Assembly: GCA_037893225.1 (NCBI GenBank)
Contig: JAZGUH010000402.1
Coordinates: 1-64,000, forward strand
Direction of reading: 5' to 3'
DNA: 64,000 bases
From: Hippasteria phrygiana
Lineage: Eukaryota; Echinodermata; Asteroidea; Valvatida; Goniasteridae
Position 1 is the first letter of the stretch; every line of letters begins with the position of its first letter. The notes below the pieces were generated by a model. That model had not been told where the DNA came from, ran no database searches, and saw nothing but the letters and a program-made list of their open reading frames with translations. Shown piece by piece: positions 1 to 12,831 of this stretch. Both the position numbers and the translations under genes were made by a program.

Positions 1-163
1 CTTTCCGAGATACGATTATCACTGAAATACATGTACGTCTTTTCGAGATACCATATCATAGAAAGACGTCTTTCCGAGGTACGATTTTCTTGGAAAGACG
101 TTTTCCCCAGATCTAATATCATGGAAAGACGTATTTCTGAGATATCATATCGTGGTAAGACGT
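1..163. repeat. Degenerate tandem repeat, unit about 31 bp
   Basis: About five imperfect units with the core CTTTCCGAGATACGAT followed by a GAAAGACGT end. The unit length is about 31-32 bp (junctions near 39, 70, 102, 133 and 164). The array is cut by the left edge of the window, so total size is unknown. Confidence 0.8.
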
Positions 164-379
164 CTGAATCAATATCTCAGTATTCCATCTTTCCCTGAAA
201 ATCTATCAGAGAAACGCGGAAATGGTCATTTTAAGCTTCCGTACTACAACTTTACAAGCACAGACACGGAAATTCCACCAAACTCGACCGATTATCCGAA
301 ACTTCCGTACGTCTTATACACACAGGAGTTTGACTCCCGCCTCACTGCTCGCTTATGCGCGCGCGTGCATAAATCTGAA

Positions 380-650
380 TATTACTGAACAGGGCCAATT
401 TCATAGTAAGCACAAAATACCTTGTTTAGTAAAATCAGGGGACAATATTTAATAGAGCTGTTTAAGCACATTTGCTTAAGTGAGGGACCTCATGCAAATA
501 CTTGGAATTCAGGTGGTTGAAACCAACCGATTCCAACCTCAAGGGTTAAGCACAAAAACCTTGCTTAATAAATTCAGGGCCAATTTCATGGAGCTGCTTA
601 AGGACAAAAACATTGCTTAGTAAAATCTACATCACATGGAGTTTTTGCTG
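380..650. repeat. SINE-like dispersed repeat, at least two degenerate units
   Basis: The block GGGCCAATTTCATGGAGCTG followed by CTTAAG and A-rich text occurs near 575 and, more weakly, near 391-470. A related sequence is at 39001-39120 (TTTCATAGAGCTGCTTAAG). From memory such motifs are common interspersed repeats in marine deuterostome genomes; no boundary or target duplication is clear here. The interval 164-380 shows nothing recognisable. Confidence 0.45.
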
Positions 651-667
651 GTCTGATTCTACTAAGC

Positions 668-1279
668 TTAAAGGGACACATTGCTTTGGATTTTGCGATT
701 TGGGCTATAAAACTGAAATGGATATGGTTGGGAAGCTTCTTTAAAAGTAGAATATAAAGATTCACATAACTATCCCTTCAAATTGCGTGGTTTTTGTTTA
801 ATTTCGCGACAAATAACGGTCCGCCATTTTGTAGAACCAAATTTTTGACTCCACAAAATGGCGGACCGTGTTCACCAGTCGTATTTCCAGTCGCAGCTGG
901 TTGAAGTACATTCTGTTGATCCATTTTGATGTACTGTAGCACGGCGCGCAGCACTGGCGATATGTGTCGCGAGGTAGAGAATGGTACCTGGCGATCATCT
1001 GATAGGTTTACAAGGCCACTGGCTGCGGCGCCAGCCTAAACAAGACTCTTACAGCGTATTTTGCGCATTATTTAGACGGTGGTATTTACTACTGGAAATA
1101 AGTCTATGTTTCGCGGGTCAGATGTCAGGAGTCAGAGGCCAATTTTTTGTTTTATAATCACTACTCACTAATTACAACACATTATAAGTGTTTTTTTGCA
1201 TGAACAACTCTTATAAAAGATAAGGAACATTTCCAAACAGCAAAATTTCATGACATTTGAAGGCAATGTGTCCCTTTAA
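668..1279 (+). mobile_element. TTAA-flanked MITE, copy 1 (612 bp)
   Basis: Begins TTAAAGGGACACATTGC at 668-684 and ends with its reverse complement at 1263-1279. It is an inverted copy of the next element: 668-835 mirrors 1391-1553 and 1190-1275 mirrors 1280-1365. It has about 330 extra bp in the middle (about 836-1189) flanked by an inverted GGCGGACCG motif. TTAA ends are typical of piggyBac-type and a few other cut-and-paste families. No transposase is encoded. Confidence 0.85.
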
Positions 1280-1553
1280 AGGGACACATTGCCCTCAAAT
1301 GTGAAAAAATGTTGCTGTTTGGAAATGTTCCTTATATTTTATAAGAGTTGTTCATGCAACAATTTTTTTGTATTTAGTAGAACCACTCCACAAAATGGCG
1401 GACCGTTATTTGTCACGAAATTAAACAAAAACCACGCAATTTGAAGGGATAGTTATGTGAATCTTTATATTCTACTTTTAAAAAGCTTCCCAACCATATC
1501 CATTTCAGTTTTATAGCCCAAATCGCAAAATCCAAAGCAATGTGTCCCTTTAA
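1276..1553 (-). mobile_element. TTAA-flanked MITE, copy 2 (278 bp), abutting copy 1
   Basis: Starts with the same 17-bp terminus at 1276-1292 and ends GCAATGTGTCCCTTTAA at 1537-1553. The TTAA at 1276-1279 serves both elements, so the pair forms a large foldback. It lacks the central insert of copy 1. Confidence 0.85.
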
Positions 1554-1768
1554 GCAAATTTTGTGCCGTTGAGCAGCTCCCCATAAGACTCCTACAAACG
1601 TCACAAAAATGAGAGGGGCTGGAAAGGCGAACGTAAACGCGGTTCAGGGACGGGAGAGGAGGGGGCGGGGGTCGCTCGACGTACGGAGTTGGCGGGGTGT
1701 GTTCTTTACTGTCGGGGAAATTGTGCCAAGCAGACCGGTGTGTCTGCATCCACCACCAGCGCGCTGGT

Positions 1769-1896
1769 CTGCATGTCTTTCGGGTGGCCTTGGGAGACTT
1801 TTGAGACGCTTCTGCATGTCTTTCGGTGGCCTTGGGAGACTTTTGAGACACTGCAGCGTCTCAAAAGTCTCCCAAGGCCACCCGAAAGACATGCAG
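1769..1896. repeat. Two direct copies plus one inverted copy of a 40-bp sequence
   Basis: The block CTGCATGTCTTTCGG..TTTTGAGAC is present at 1769-1810 and 1812-1850 in direct order, then as a reverse complement at 1855-1896. The inverted copy matches the first unit almost exactly. The open frames crossing this region come from the repeat. The rest of 1900-2870 holds a run of 19 G at 2126-2144 and ACATGT-rich text near 2668-2745, and nothing else recognisable. Confidence 0.85.
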
Positions 1897-2869
1897 ATTT
1901 GGCTTATGTGTGGTCGAACCAGCGCTGCATTGTTTACATTTGAATTTTTCATCAGCCCTGTAAACAAACAGTCCGGTATCTTTACTCTGAAAACATGCAA
2001 TGGTCACCTTGGTCGAGGAAGTGAGGGAATTCCCCCGCCCACTTTAATATTGAACACGTTTACTTGAAAACGTCTACCAGGGTGCAACGAATGTCTTATT
2101 CTCCGCACGTAGCCAGGTTCTGTGTGGGGGGGGGGGGGGGGGGGCATTTTGAAAGTTGGTGAGTGAATTTTTCTCGAGAATTTCAGGACCAAATGGTTAA
2201 ATTTCGATACTAAAAAGTGTCCAGATTTTTGGGCCAGACAAATATATTGAAAACCGGGACGGGCGTAAGGTGGGGTGGGTGGGGGTCGGGTGGTCTAGTT
2301 TTTAATGGACGGCGATGTCAAATGCATTTACTTATGTCAAGTTCAACACACTCCAGATTACGTGCGTCAGACTTTCTTGAAATCCTTTAGAAAAAAGAAC
2401 TTAAAAGAAAAATCCACGAACACGCGAAACTCCGACAACTTTTTGTCCCCACGGTGGTCGTCCCAAAAGATTGGTATCGAGTTGTATTTTGTTTCCCTGT
2501 GTGATTCAACGCCATGAACGGGAAATTAGTTGGCACACATCAACAAATTGAACACTTCCGAAATTGTCCAGCCGCCAAAAATAGTACAGGGTCAAGATCC
2601 GGGGAAGCCCTTTTTTCGCGGGAGAACTTCAGACGATTGGGGGCCTCGTGTAGTAGTCGTGTGGTCGTACATGTACATGTACATACCAGTGCCGAACAAA
2701 TCACGCGAGCTATTATAGCCTACATACATGTACATGTACCTGTAGCTAGATGGCTGTACAGGTGTAATACGTTCACCGTGGTTGGCGCATATGCTGCGTA
2801 GAGCACGTACAAAAATACGACTCTCGTGCGCCACATTAAAGAAACGTGCCATCCCATAATGATATCGGC

Positions 2870-3508
<639 letters not shown>

Positions 3509-5200
3509 TGAAGGGGAATTATCCCCTGTTTGATGCGGGGAATAAAAAAAAAGCTGTGCTGTGTTTGTCTGTGTACGGGCGTGAAAGCTTACGGGCTTGT
3601 TATGCTAATGTTGACAATCGAGCCGACAGCCATTCCCTTCTTTGGTGATGTGACGAAGAAATGGCGAGATTTGTGTGAGGAAAGTGGGCTTCTTTGAGCC
3701 AAAATACCACCAGTATGTCTTCCAGAAACTTCTTCGGTAGAAGCAGAGCCAGTTGCTGTGGATCTTGTGGATTATATCTAAATGGAGGAGCCGAGACCTC
3801 CAACAATGTCTGCTAGTGCTAGTGGGGGAAACACGGACATCACTCTGATCTCTTGGACAAAATGGAGGACAAGATCTTGGAAGCAAAACGATTTGATAGA
3901 AACTCAATTTTTCCCAGCAGTGCTCATTTGCCACACATTAAAGATAATCTGAAACATCAGATTACGAAAAATATAAAGAAAGCTCCTATAGCCTCAGTGG
4001 CATTTTTATAGTGTTTCATTTTAGTTAATTTTTTTTAAACCAGCATTGACTATTAAATTAAGAGGCAGAAACAATTGGCCCCCAATATTTTGGTTATAAA
4101 TCACCAGTCATAATCTACAAAAACAAGTACATGTTCCCCTTACATTGGTTCAGTGTGCTAAAACAAAATAAAATGCTTCTAAGAAAGTAATTAAATCTAA
4201 ATTCAGTGGGTCAAGTTTATTTTCTGTATTTCTCTGTATAAAAGCGTGATAATAAAACCTTAATTGAAGGCATGGTGATGTTTGGTTTGGTTTGACTTTA
4301 TTTTGAGTACTTTGTGTGTACAATATCGTATTGAACATTCAATATAGGTTTTAAAACCTTTTAAATTTGTTCATTCTGTATGCCCCATGACTAAATATAT
4401 ACTATTCCCGAGAATTTGCAAATACCAGAGAAACATTTTGGTGACGTCAATGTACAATTGTGAGTAGCGACTGCGGTATGCCTCGTGAAGTATTTGGCTT
4501 TTCTGTCGGTGATTTTAGAAAGTACCTTGAGTGTGGGAGTTGTGTGAAGGGAAGTATTTCATTATGGTTTATTGATGGGTGTGATGCTATACTATTTGTG
4601 TACGATGTATGTGTACAGTGTTGGCTGTGCTGTGATTGGTAGTGCTGTATGTTGGTCCGTGTCTTTGGGTTGGGGGTTGACTGTTGACCAGTTGCCACCC
4701 ATAGGCCAATCCATGAAGGACTGCTCCTTGTTTTGACAAATCTCGGCTGTGTGCCACAGGTATTCATTTGTCGGACATTGCGTGTACTCGTGGCTGGGAG
4801 GGGCCAATACATATACAATACGTCGAGTGGTGGGATTTAATGGATCAGGCTATTCCATTCATGAGCACACGTTTTCCAAGCCAGTTCCTCGGACTCTGCC
4901 ATGAAAACGGCATACATGCAGTGTCTTTTCAAAAATGTTTGTTCATACTTCATACAAATGTACATGTACCAAAAACCAAGATGGCGGCCTGTATGGCAGT
5001 ACAAGTATGTGGATCGGTGAATTGTATTAATTAGTTCTGACACACGTACATGTATTCAGAATGGTGTCATATGCTAGATATCATGTGCCGTCGTGAGTGC
5101 ATTTTACAATTTGGCTACATTGCTGGAAATTTAGATATTTTTTTTCAGTTGTACCAATTGAACATGTACATTGTAGTTTACATTTGGTCAATGATACAAT

Positions 5201-5636
5201 TTAAAGGCAGTGTACATGATTGGTCATTGTTGCAATTTTCAGGAATGGGCGGATTTGGGGGTTAGTATTTTATAGGAAATATCGTCCCACTGACCTGTTA
5301 AAAGTTTTGCGTTGTTGGATAGCGGGGAAAAAACGAGAGAAAAACGGCGCTCGTTTTCAACCGTCAAGCGGATGATAGCCTTTTAGTCAAGGCGCGCGTG
5401 GCTATCTGGGCGCGTGACGCGCCCCGAATGCGCACCTTGACTAAAGGCTACAGGGCAGATTTCTAGCTGGAAATCGTTGGAAAACGATATATATTTCCAC
5501 TTTTCTTGACGACAGCACACTCGGTGCCATCATTTCACAGGATGATTGAGACTACTATTAACTTAGTCTAGTATGGTATTTCGTAATAATTCAGTACAAA
5601 AATTGGAGGATTACCAATCGTGTACACTACCTTTAA
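5201..5636. mobile_element. TTAA-flanked MITE (436 bp) with a GC-rich hairpin
   Basis: Left end TTAAAGGCAGTGTACATGAT at 5201, right end is the reverse complement with two changes, closing at the TTAA 5633-5636. Inside, the text around 5376-5451 folds on itself (GCCTTTTAGTCAAGG with CCTTGACTAAAGGC). The open frame crossing the left end is chance. Inferred to be non-autonomous; the transposase family is unknown. Confidence 0.85.
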
Positions 5637-5889
5637 GCATGCAACAATCTAAACAAACTTGTGTATAAAATTTATGGAAACTGATGCTTCGCAATTTTGC
5701 ACCCAAACTTGCATGAATAATGTGCAGCACTCTGCAACTCAAACAGCTTCAAAATTTGCATTGGTTAGCCGTAAACATTTAATTAAATGTACATGCAGGT
5801 ATTTTTCCAGAAAATAAACCCAGCCACAAAATAAATGCTTTTCCATGAATACCTGAAACGAATGCGAGCCAAATCCACTGTCACTTGGC

Positions 5890-6065
5890 TTAACCCCTTG
5901 CGTACGGATGACGCCACTGGCCGCTGTTTGTGCAGTTTCAATTCATTGTTGGATTATTGTTTGTCATGCTTGACTGCACAAACACATTGTAGCGGTTCGA
6001 TTTGGCTGCCAGAACCACTGCAACACCCTGACGTCTCCTGTAAAATACCGTGCTCAAGGGGTTAA
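5890..6065. mobile_element. TTAACCCCTTG MITE (176 bp)
   Basis: Left terminus TTAACCCCTTGCGTACGG at 5890 and right terminus CAAGGGGTTAA ending 6065 are inverted repeats. A second copy in opposite orientation lies at 19782-20006. Confidence 0.85.
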
Positions 6066-6315
6066 AATGGCAAAGCTTTCCTTTTTTTTTTTTCAACTGG
6101 AATTACTGACAAATGACATTGGAATTTAGCAATCTCTATGACTCGGGCCAATAATTACAATCCATTGCATGTACACATGTACCATGTACCATGTACATGT
6201 AAATATATCTTGCAATTGTTGCACTGTACAAATGTACATATACAGGAAGAATTGATGGGGGTGCACAGATTTCAATTGAGATTTTAAGAAGAATGATCCC
6301 TGTATGTTAATGCAC

Positions 6316-6364
6316 GTACACATGTACATGTACATGTACACATGTACATGTACATGTACATGTG
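6316..6364. repeat. TACATG microsatellite
   Basis: Run of self-complementary ACATGT/TACATG units. The same microsatellite recurs at 9056-9094, 20614-20639, 25356-25386 and 26180-26225, and in shorter form throughout. The purest runs directly adjoin transposon ends (for example 9056). Confidence 0.9.
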
Positions 6365-6655
6365 TAAACCAACAAATTGTATTCAGGGACTAGAGAAACA
6401 TTTTTCAAATATAACTGGGATTGCATCAATTTTCATACAAGAGTTTTGTACACGGCTCTGGACATACATGTACATTGTACACTACATTGTACATGTAGGG
6501 CCGTGGCAAGCAATGCTTTTTTACTGCCCGTCACTTCACAGCCAGAAGGGTGTTTATAGCGGGCTGGTCATGCCCCATGATTTCTTCTGTTGTACATAAA
6601 AGTGCTGTAAAGCACAAAAATCACATATATTTAATCATAATTATTTTCTTATTTA

Positions 6656-6729
6656 TTAACCCTAACCCCCGCCTAGGGTGCTTGCAAAATTATTTTCAAA
6701 TTGGAGGAATTTGGTACTGTTACGGTTAA
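6656..6729. mobile_element. Short TTAACCCTAAC MITE (74 bp)
   Basis: Starts TTAACCCTAACCCCC at 6656 and ends ACGGTTAA at 6729, with an internal TTGGAGGAAT motif found in other members of this family. A degenerate relative lies at 9211-9280. Confidence 0.65.
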
Positions 6730-6952
6730 TTTTGTAGAACCATTTATATTCATTGTCGAAGAACCATTAACATAGTATGTATGTACTGTAATGTATGTGT
6801 AGCATTTTCTCCCATTTTTATTTCTTTGAATAAATGTACAATGTATGATCCTGTGTAAGAATGCACAACCTGCACATTCCTAACTTGAATGCCAACCAAT
6901 ATTCATTTACATTGTATATTATAAACCCCACAGTGTCCTTGTGTATACAGTG

Positions 6953-6956
<4 letters not shown>

Positions 6957-6985
<29 letters not shown>
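6957..6985. repeat. TG dinucleotide microsatellite
   Basis: About 14 uninterrupted TG units. Confidence 0.97.
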
Positions 6986-6987
<2 letters not shown>

Positions 6988-7613
6988 TCAACCCTTTGTA
7001 CATTAAATTACACATAATTTGTACACATGCCATTACAGCTGGGTAATCCTAATGTGGGCTGCTTGCTGCATACATGTATACTGCGATGTACATGTATTGC
7101 ACAGTGTACATTTGTATGTAAATGTGAATCTTGAATTATAAATTTATGTGACAATGAAGATATTCCATCATGGTTTAGGTTTGTAGGCTGTTATGTTAAA
7201 CCCGAGGGTAAGGTCAGTAAAAGTAATGCAACAGGCACAATTTGCAAACAAGTTCGTACACTTCATTGGATTTAGGTGTGATATCGATTTGAATGTCAGG
7301 TATGCATGCATACAGAATGATTTGAAAAATGTCAAACTGTACATGTACAATGTACATGTACGTGATAGTTGTTTGGATTGGGTTGTCACATGAAAGTGAC
7401 TTGATCCTGTACAAGGATTCAGATAAATCATCATTATGCGATTGTCGGAAAAGTCACATTTTAATTTGTTACAAAAGGTACAACCACATGTTGTCATTGT
7501 CTTGACAAGTAGACAGATTTTCCGGATTCGGTAACCGGAAAAAATGTAATAGTTTGTTACAGGAATTCCCCCAGTGTGGAACTCTTGCAATTTTTTTTCC
7601 CAGAATGGTACAT

Positions 7614-9055
7614 CAGGCCTTGACCTTAAGCTTTTTTTAACTAGTCCATCGGGCAAGTTAACTGGGTTTTTTACTAGCCCGCAGAAATTTTTACTAGCCC
7701 ACATTTAATGGACACATTTCACATTAACCATAATTCCCTATGGTGTCGGAAATATCGTATAAAAATTGGAGGATTCAGTACAGTTACATGTATACGTGAT
7801 TTTCAAACTATACAATAGAAAAGAAATTACTGAATGATAAGGTTCTGTTTCCTTCCACTCCCTCCGGTCATTTCCATTTCGCAGCACACACGGCAAAACA
7901 TTGTATTTCCATCATGATCATACATGTAGCTAAGCCAGCCAAAGTCCCGTTCCCAGTCTTGTCTGTTGACACGACGTCTTTTATTTTTGCTGTCGTTTGC
8001 ATCATATTCTCTTTTGCTTCCTTTTTTGGACGGATTGGATACATTTAGTTATCGCCACATGACGGAAAATGTGAAGACCCAAGTGAATAAAACTTCTCGC
8101 AAACCACGCACCCGGTTACACGTACAGACCACACACACAAAACTTTGCATGAATGTTCTTTCATGCACTGCATACAGCAAAGCTGCATATATCGCATCGC
8201 TGAGGTCAAGTGCCGATGCGCATGCTCAATATGCACGTGGAATTCCCCGGTTGGGCCATTAATCAAAGCTGGCTTTAGTACGTACCAAAGATCGTATAGC
8301 ACAGCGTACGCGTACGGTTCGCTGCGTCTTATTTAAGACAATATTCCGCCAATATTTGTTGGCGTTTTCATTTGTTTGAGAAAAATGATTCAGGACAGTC
8401 ACATTTTTGGCCCATGTCAATACATGGGCCAAAAATGTGACTGTCCTGAATCATTTTTCTCAAACACTGATGATGTACAAAATAAAAATGTTTCAGTGTC
8501 AGCCGTATCGAAGCCGACCATTGAGAAATGATCCATAGTCTTTTTTTTGGGTGCACTTTCACGATGCTTTCTCCCCACATCCAACCAGTCCCCATGCGTA
8601 CAGCATTTGGCAAAAAATGTGCACAACACATTCTGAACTTGATATGAGACTACCAACCTCGTACAAGCCATGTGCGCTTATGGCATCACGCGCACAATGA
8701 ATGGCATGTTTATGCACGTACGGACATGTTGCCATCAGGACACAAGCTAGCTGCTATGTAACTTTCTACAAGAAGTTACTGCGAGCATGCATAGCGCTAG
8801 CGCAGCGGCGCGGCATGTGCGGGACGTCGACGCCGCAGCACTGTACTCGGTCATTAAATGAAACAAGAAGATTCACTCAAACTTACCAAGAACGTTTGTT
8901 TTATTCATATCAAGCAAAAATGAAAATTTTAAGCAGGTACATGTAGGTATACTTTTTTAACTAGCCTGCCGGGCAAGTTAAAGAGTGCTTTTCACTAGCC
9001 CGGAGCAGTTTTTACTAGACATTGTACGCCGGGCTAGTGCTAAGGTCGAGGCCTG
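7614..9055 (+). mobile_element. hAT-like non-autonomous element, copy A (1442 bp)
   Basis: Termini CAGGCCTTGACCTTA at 7614 and TAAGGTCGAGGCCTG ending 9055 are inverted repeats; GTACAT flanks both ends as a possible target duplication. Subterminal ACTAGCCC/GGGCTAGT motifs repeat near both ends. A second copy (39221-40500) is collinear over its whole length. hAT-type is inferred from the CAGGC/CAGGG ends and short flanking repeats; no transposase frame is evident. The internal hairpin at 8374-8465 is private to this copy. Confidence 0.8.
8374..8465. repeat. Perfect 44-bp inverted repeat with 4-nt loop
   Basis: Arms 8374-8417 and 8422-8465 are exact reverse complements around CAAT. Copy B of the host element has only the right-arm sequence (about 39865-39911), so the left arm is a copy-specific inverted duplication or was lost in copy B. 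Confidence 0.95.
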
Positions 9056-10334
9056 GTACATGTACATGTACATGTACATGTACATGTACATGTACGTGTG
9101 TACTTCCCAACTGGAGCCTGGGGACATGGTCACATTTGAATTATAAAATTCATTTGCTGCTGTTACACTCTAGCTCTGAGGTGAGACCCCCCAAAAAACA
9201 TTGTTGGCCCTTAACCGTAACATTCCTGAATCCCCCAATTTTAATATAATTTTCCACACACCGTAGGGAGTTAGGGTTAGATGGGAAAAAACGGGTGGGA
9301 GGGTCGGTCGATCGATCGGTCGGTCGATTTCTTCTTTTTTTTAATAGTCGTGTAACTTGGAAGTCAGGAGGCAAAAAGTAATCTTTTTAAAAGTGAGATT
9401 CATGGCAAAATGCTTGATTGTGCCGTCGTAGCTGTATTTTTAAGACAATTATTTTAATAAAACTTGTTCATTTTGTGTGGGAAAAGGTGAAATTTTGAAA
9501 ATTTCTTTAAAAAAAACTTTTGTGACTTTTAGGGTTGTTGCAGAGGACAACACAACTATTTTATTTTGGCCGTAGTAGACTTCAAATTGGAGTGATGAAG
9601 GAGTTGAGGCAAATATTCCGCATCCAGCCACCGTATACATGTATTCGCCACCAAACCTAACAAATTCACCTCAACTTGAAGACATCCATTCAGCCTAGGA
9701 ACTGAACCCCATTTCCTCACTAAAATCCCCCTAAAAATTAAAGGCGCCCTTCTTTAAATTGTTTTTATAAAACTCTCAAAATAGTGGTCGCTGAATACTG
9801 AACTCTTTCTGTAGTTGAAAGGTACATACTATTATGAATTTGTAATACTTGATCAAAATAATTTACAGTACACTGAGCCTGATTTTTTGTTCTCTTGCCT
9901 AGCAAATAAAGGAATACATAAATTTACATACAAGGTTCTTTGCTCTCATCACATAAAACCCTCTGCATAATGGTGCACAATACAGCCTAAATGTACGACT
10001 ACATGTAACACTACATGAAATACAGAGCATTCAGAAATGGCCATGCTTAAAATGGGGTGTTGTTTAAATTTATATGATGCACTGTTGTTGAAAGACCCTT
10101 TGTTTGTGTGGTGGTTTTCTGAACTCTGTACTTAGACAGTAACAAAAGACTGGCCCCTCCACCATGGGCCAACTCATACTACATCTGCAGGTGCGACCAT
10201 TTGCTTTCGCTTTTGAAAAAAAAAGAATCCTGCCATGAATAATATTTTGGTGTGACCAATACCAAACGATATACATGACTCAATTCAAACAGTTAACAAT
10301 GTCTGAAATTGTGCGTTCAAATTTCTGACATTTT

Positions 10335-10960
10335 CGAAATTTCATCGCATGCTTCCACACGATACAACACAGTCCGGTAGCAAATGTCCCTCGTTTTGGA
10401 ATGTTTGCACGTGTATCGCTGGTGTTGTGATATTATGAACGATGAAATTTGTAGGGTACCAGTGATTTTCCTGCACCGTTAAACATTCCGTAAAATAAAA
10501 GTTTTTCCCCTTTTAAAAAGAAACAATCACCTTATTTTATTTTTCCTGTTTTAACATCAATTACAACCACTTTGTCAAAATTTGCTGTAAATATACAGCA
10601 ACACTGTGTTGTTTATTTACAGAGAATCTACTGTTCCCGTACACAAAATCTCTTACGCAGCAATTGACCAATCAGAACTGAAGAAATTTGTGTAAAAGCC
10701 AAACAGCAAACTGCGCATGCGAAAAAGGTGATTTCACTGCACAGTAACCTTGCGAAAATCGCATTGATACATTCACACGACCAATCTCGGTGATCGTCAC
10801 ACATACTTTATGTATACATGTATGTATGTCTCATCGATGCGAAATTTTGGAGGTCTCGATCCCTGTCATGAACCGCACAGGACCCATGCGATTTGGTGAC
10901 ACATATATACACTTTTTCACACGGCACGGAATCTGTGCGTTTGTGACATCGACGCACGGG
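10335..10960 (-). repeat. Dispersed repeat, copy 1 (inverted relative to 15180-15890)
   Basis: Reverse complement of this interval aligns along 15180-15890, including the CGATGTCAC..AACGCACGG block, a stem of CTGTAAATATACAGC type and the ACGAGGGAC block. The two copies are diverged, with indels. Confidence 0.75.
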
Positions 10961-11268
10961 ACCTGTTTCCAACAGGCTTTGGAGGGCTTGTGATAACTTT
11001 TTTCCTGGCTAGCCCACTGGGCTAGCTAACTGTAGATTTTACTAGCCTGTTTAAAGTTTACTAGCCCGTCTAAAGTTTACTAGCCCATATTGATGTTTTT
11101 TCTCATTTTAGACTAAGTTCTATTTGGTGCACCAGTCAAACAAAACCGCAGAATGACTCGGTTTATTGCAATCCTGCATCTGTCAAAATACTATGCACTC
11201 AAGAATGAAGCAGCAGACAAGTTACACGTACATTTGTAAAGGTACCGGTACATGTACATTGTAGTATA

Positions 11269-12831
11269 CAGGGCTTGCCCTTAACTTTTTTTTTCACTCT
11301 CCGGCCGGACTACTCAAGCAGACTTTTACATGTAGGTAGTCCGCAAGCTTTTTCACTCGCCGCATGTTTAACAGTAGTTTCTCAAGCAAACTTATAATTA
11401 TAATGCATCATATATACGTTTCAGCAAACAAGCATTAAATACTTTAACACTACATTGCTCATTTTTAGTTGATACAGTGTCGGTGTCAGGCCTTGAATTT
11501 GGTAATTTTTAGGGCAAGGCCACTTTGGCCTTGAATAAAGCAAAATTATGGAGGGCACCAAGGCCAGTAAGGAGGGCACCAAGGCCAAATTATATCTGCA
11601 GAAAGGGCACGGAGGTCGCGGCATTGTTGATTTTTCCATTCAAAACGTATTTAACTAAATAAGCGTAAGAGTAAGACTGCGAGGCCAAAAACATACTGCT
11701 TCCGATCACATGGGTATTCAATTATATGTGAATTTCAGCCTAAACTATTTCCGTTTACGCTACGAAAGCTATAACAAAAAATTGCCACAATAAATGATCA
11801 AAACTTGCCTTAATTAATGTCAAAAATATTTACGGTCGATAATTCTTTAAAATAATGGAGAATTTAGGTCGTACACATCACTAGGCACAACGCTAACCAC
11901 GATGGGAAACTGGCCAACACTGTCCGTTTATCGTACGGTGGTAAGCGTGCGCGATGCACTTTGTGTGGCGGGCGATGAACCTCGTGTTGCGGCAGGAAAT
12001 GTCGGGGAAACACGCTGCGGTGTATGAGCGGTACATGTACATGTACAACCTCGAAATAAATTAATGAACACGGAAAATGCATACACAGACAAAAGAGATC
12101 AAGTTCTGTGAATTAACGTGCAGAAATCTTCTTTCTCTATCTATTGTTTTTTGCCTAATTATTCATCGAAACTTTTGACAATCGGAACACCACGATTGCG
12201 CCGCGCGTGTTGTGACCAAAGTTCATGAAGTTACTGTACATGTATGTAGCGCGCTGAAGGCGTACACGAACATCGATATGTATTGTGAGGCACGCACGTG
12301 CAAGTACTGAGAAAAAGAAAGTCAGTTGACTGCACGTAAACGTTGCCATACATGTACAATGTACATACTCCTGCTGCTTTGTGTATTGTACGAATACACA
12401 CATTTAATCTTGCGGTGGGGGTGTTGATGCTTGAAGTATCGGCATACTCCGAAACTGGACCAGATTCAGTTTTTGTGCATGTGCATATATGCTGCACGTA
12501 TTGTGTGCATGTGATTCTGTACGATCGCCAACGTGTTGTGCAGCGAGATTTTATGAAGGGCTGGCATGACATCGAAAATAGAAATATGAAGGATTGTAGT
12601 GGCTGTGTTTTTGCAAAAAGGGCACGGCGGCCAAGGTAAATATGGGGCAAGGTAAATATGGGGCAAGGTAAATATGGGGCAAGGCGAAACTGGCCGTGAA
12701 GACGGAGATTTGGTACATAATACACTTTATTTTTGACTCGCCCGGCGGACTACAAAGGGTAGGGTTTTGACTCGCCCGCCGCTGTTTCCACTCGCATTTG
12801 GTGACCGGGCGACCGCTAAGGTCGAGCCCTG
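11269..12831. mobile_element. hAT-like element with CAGGGCTTG ends, carrying a nested copy
   Basis: Left terminus CAGGGCTTGCCCTTAAC at 11269; right terminus GCTAAGGTCGAGCCCTG ends 12831; GTATA lies directly outside both ends. Subterminal CACTCGCC/GGCGGACTA motifs occur on both sides. It belongs to the same broad group as 7614-9055 by the right terminus. A different element (11487 to about 12712) occupies its interior. Confidence 0.75.
11487..12712 (+). mobile_element. Nested hAT-like element, truncated on the right
   Basis: Starts CAGGCCTTGAATTTGG and is collinear with the complete copy at 34388-35650, but stops near GAAGACGGAGATTT, lacking about 70 bp including the right terminus. Near 12640-12680 a GGTAAATATGGGGCAA unit is repeated three times. 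Confidence 0.8.
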
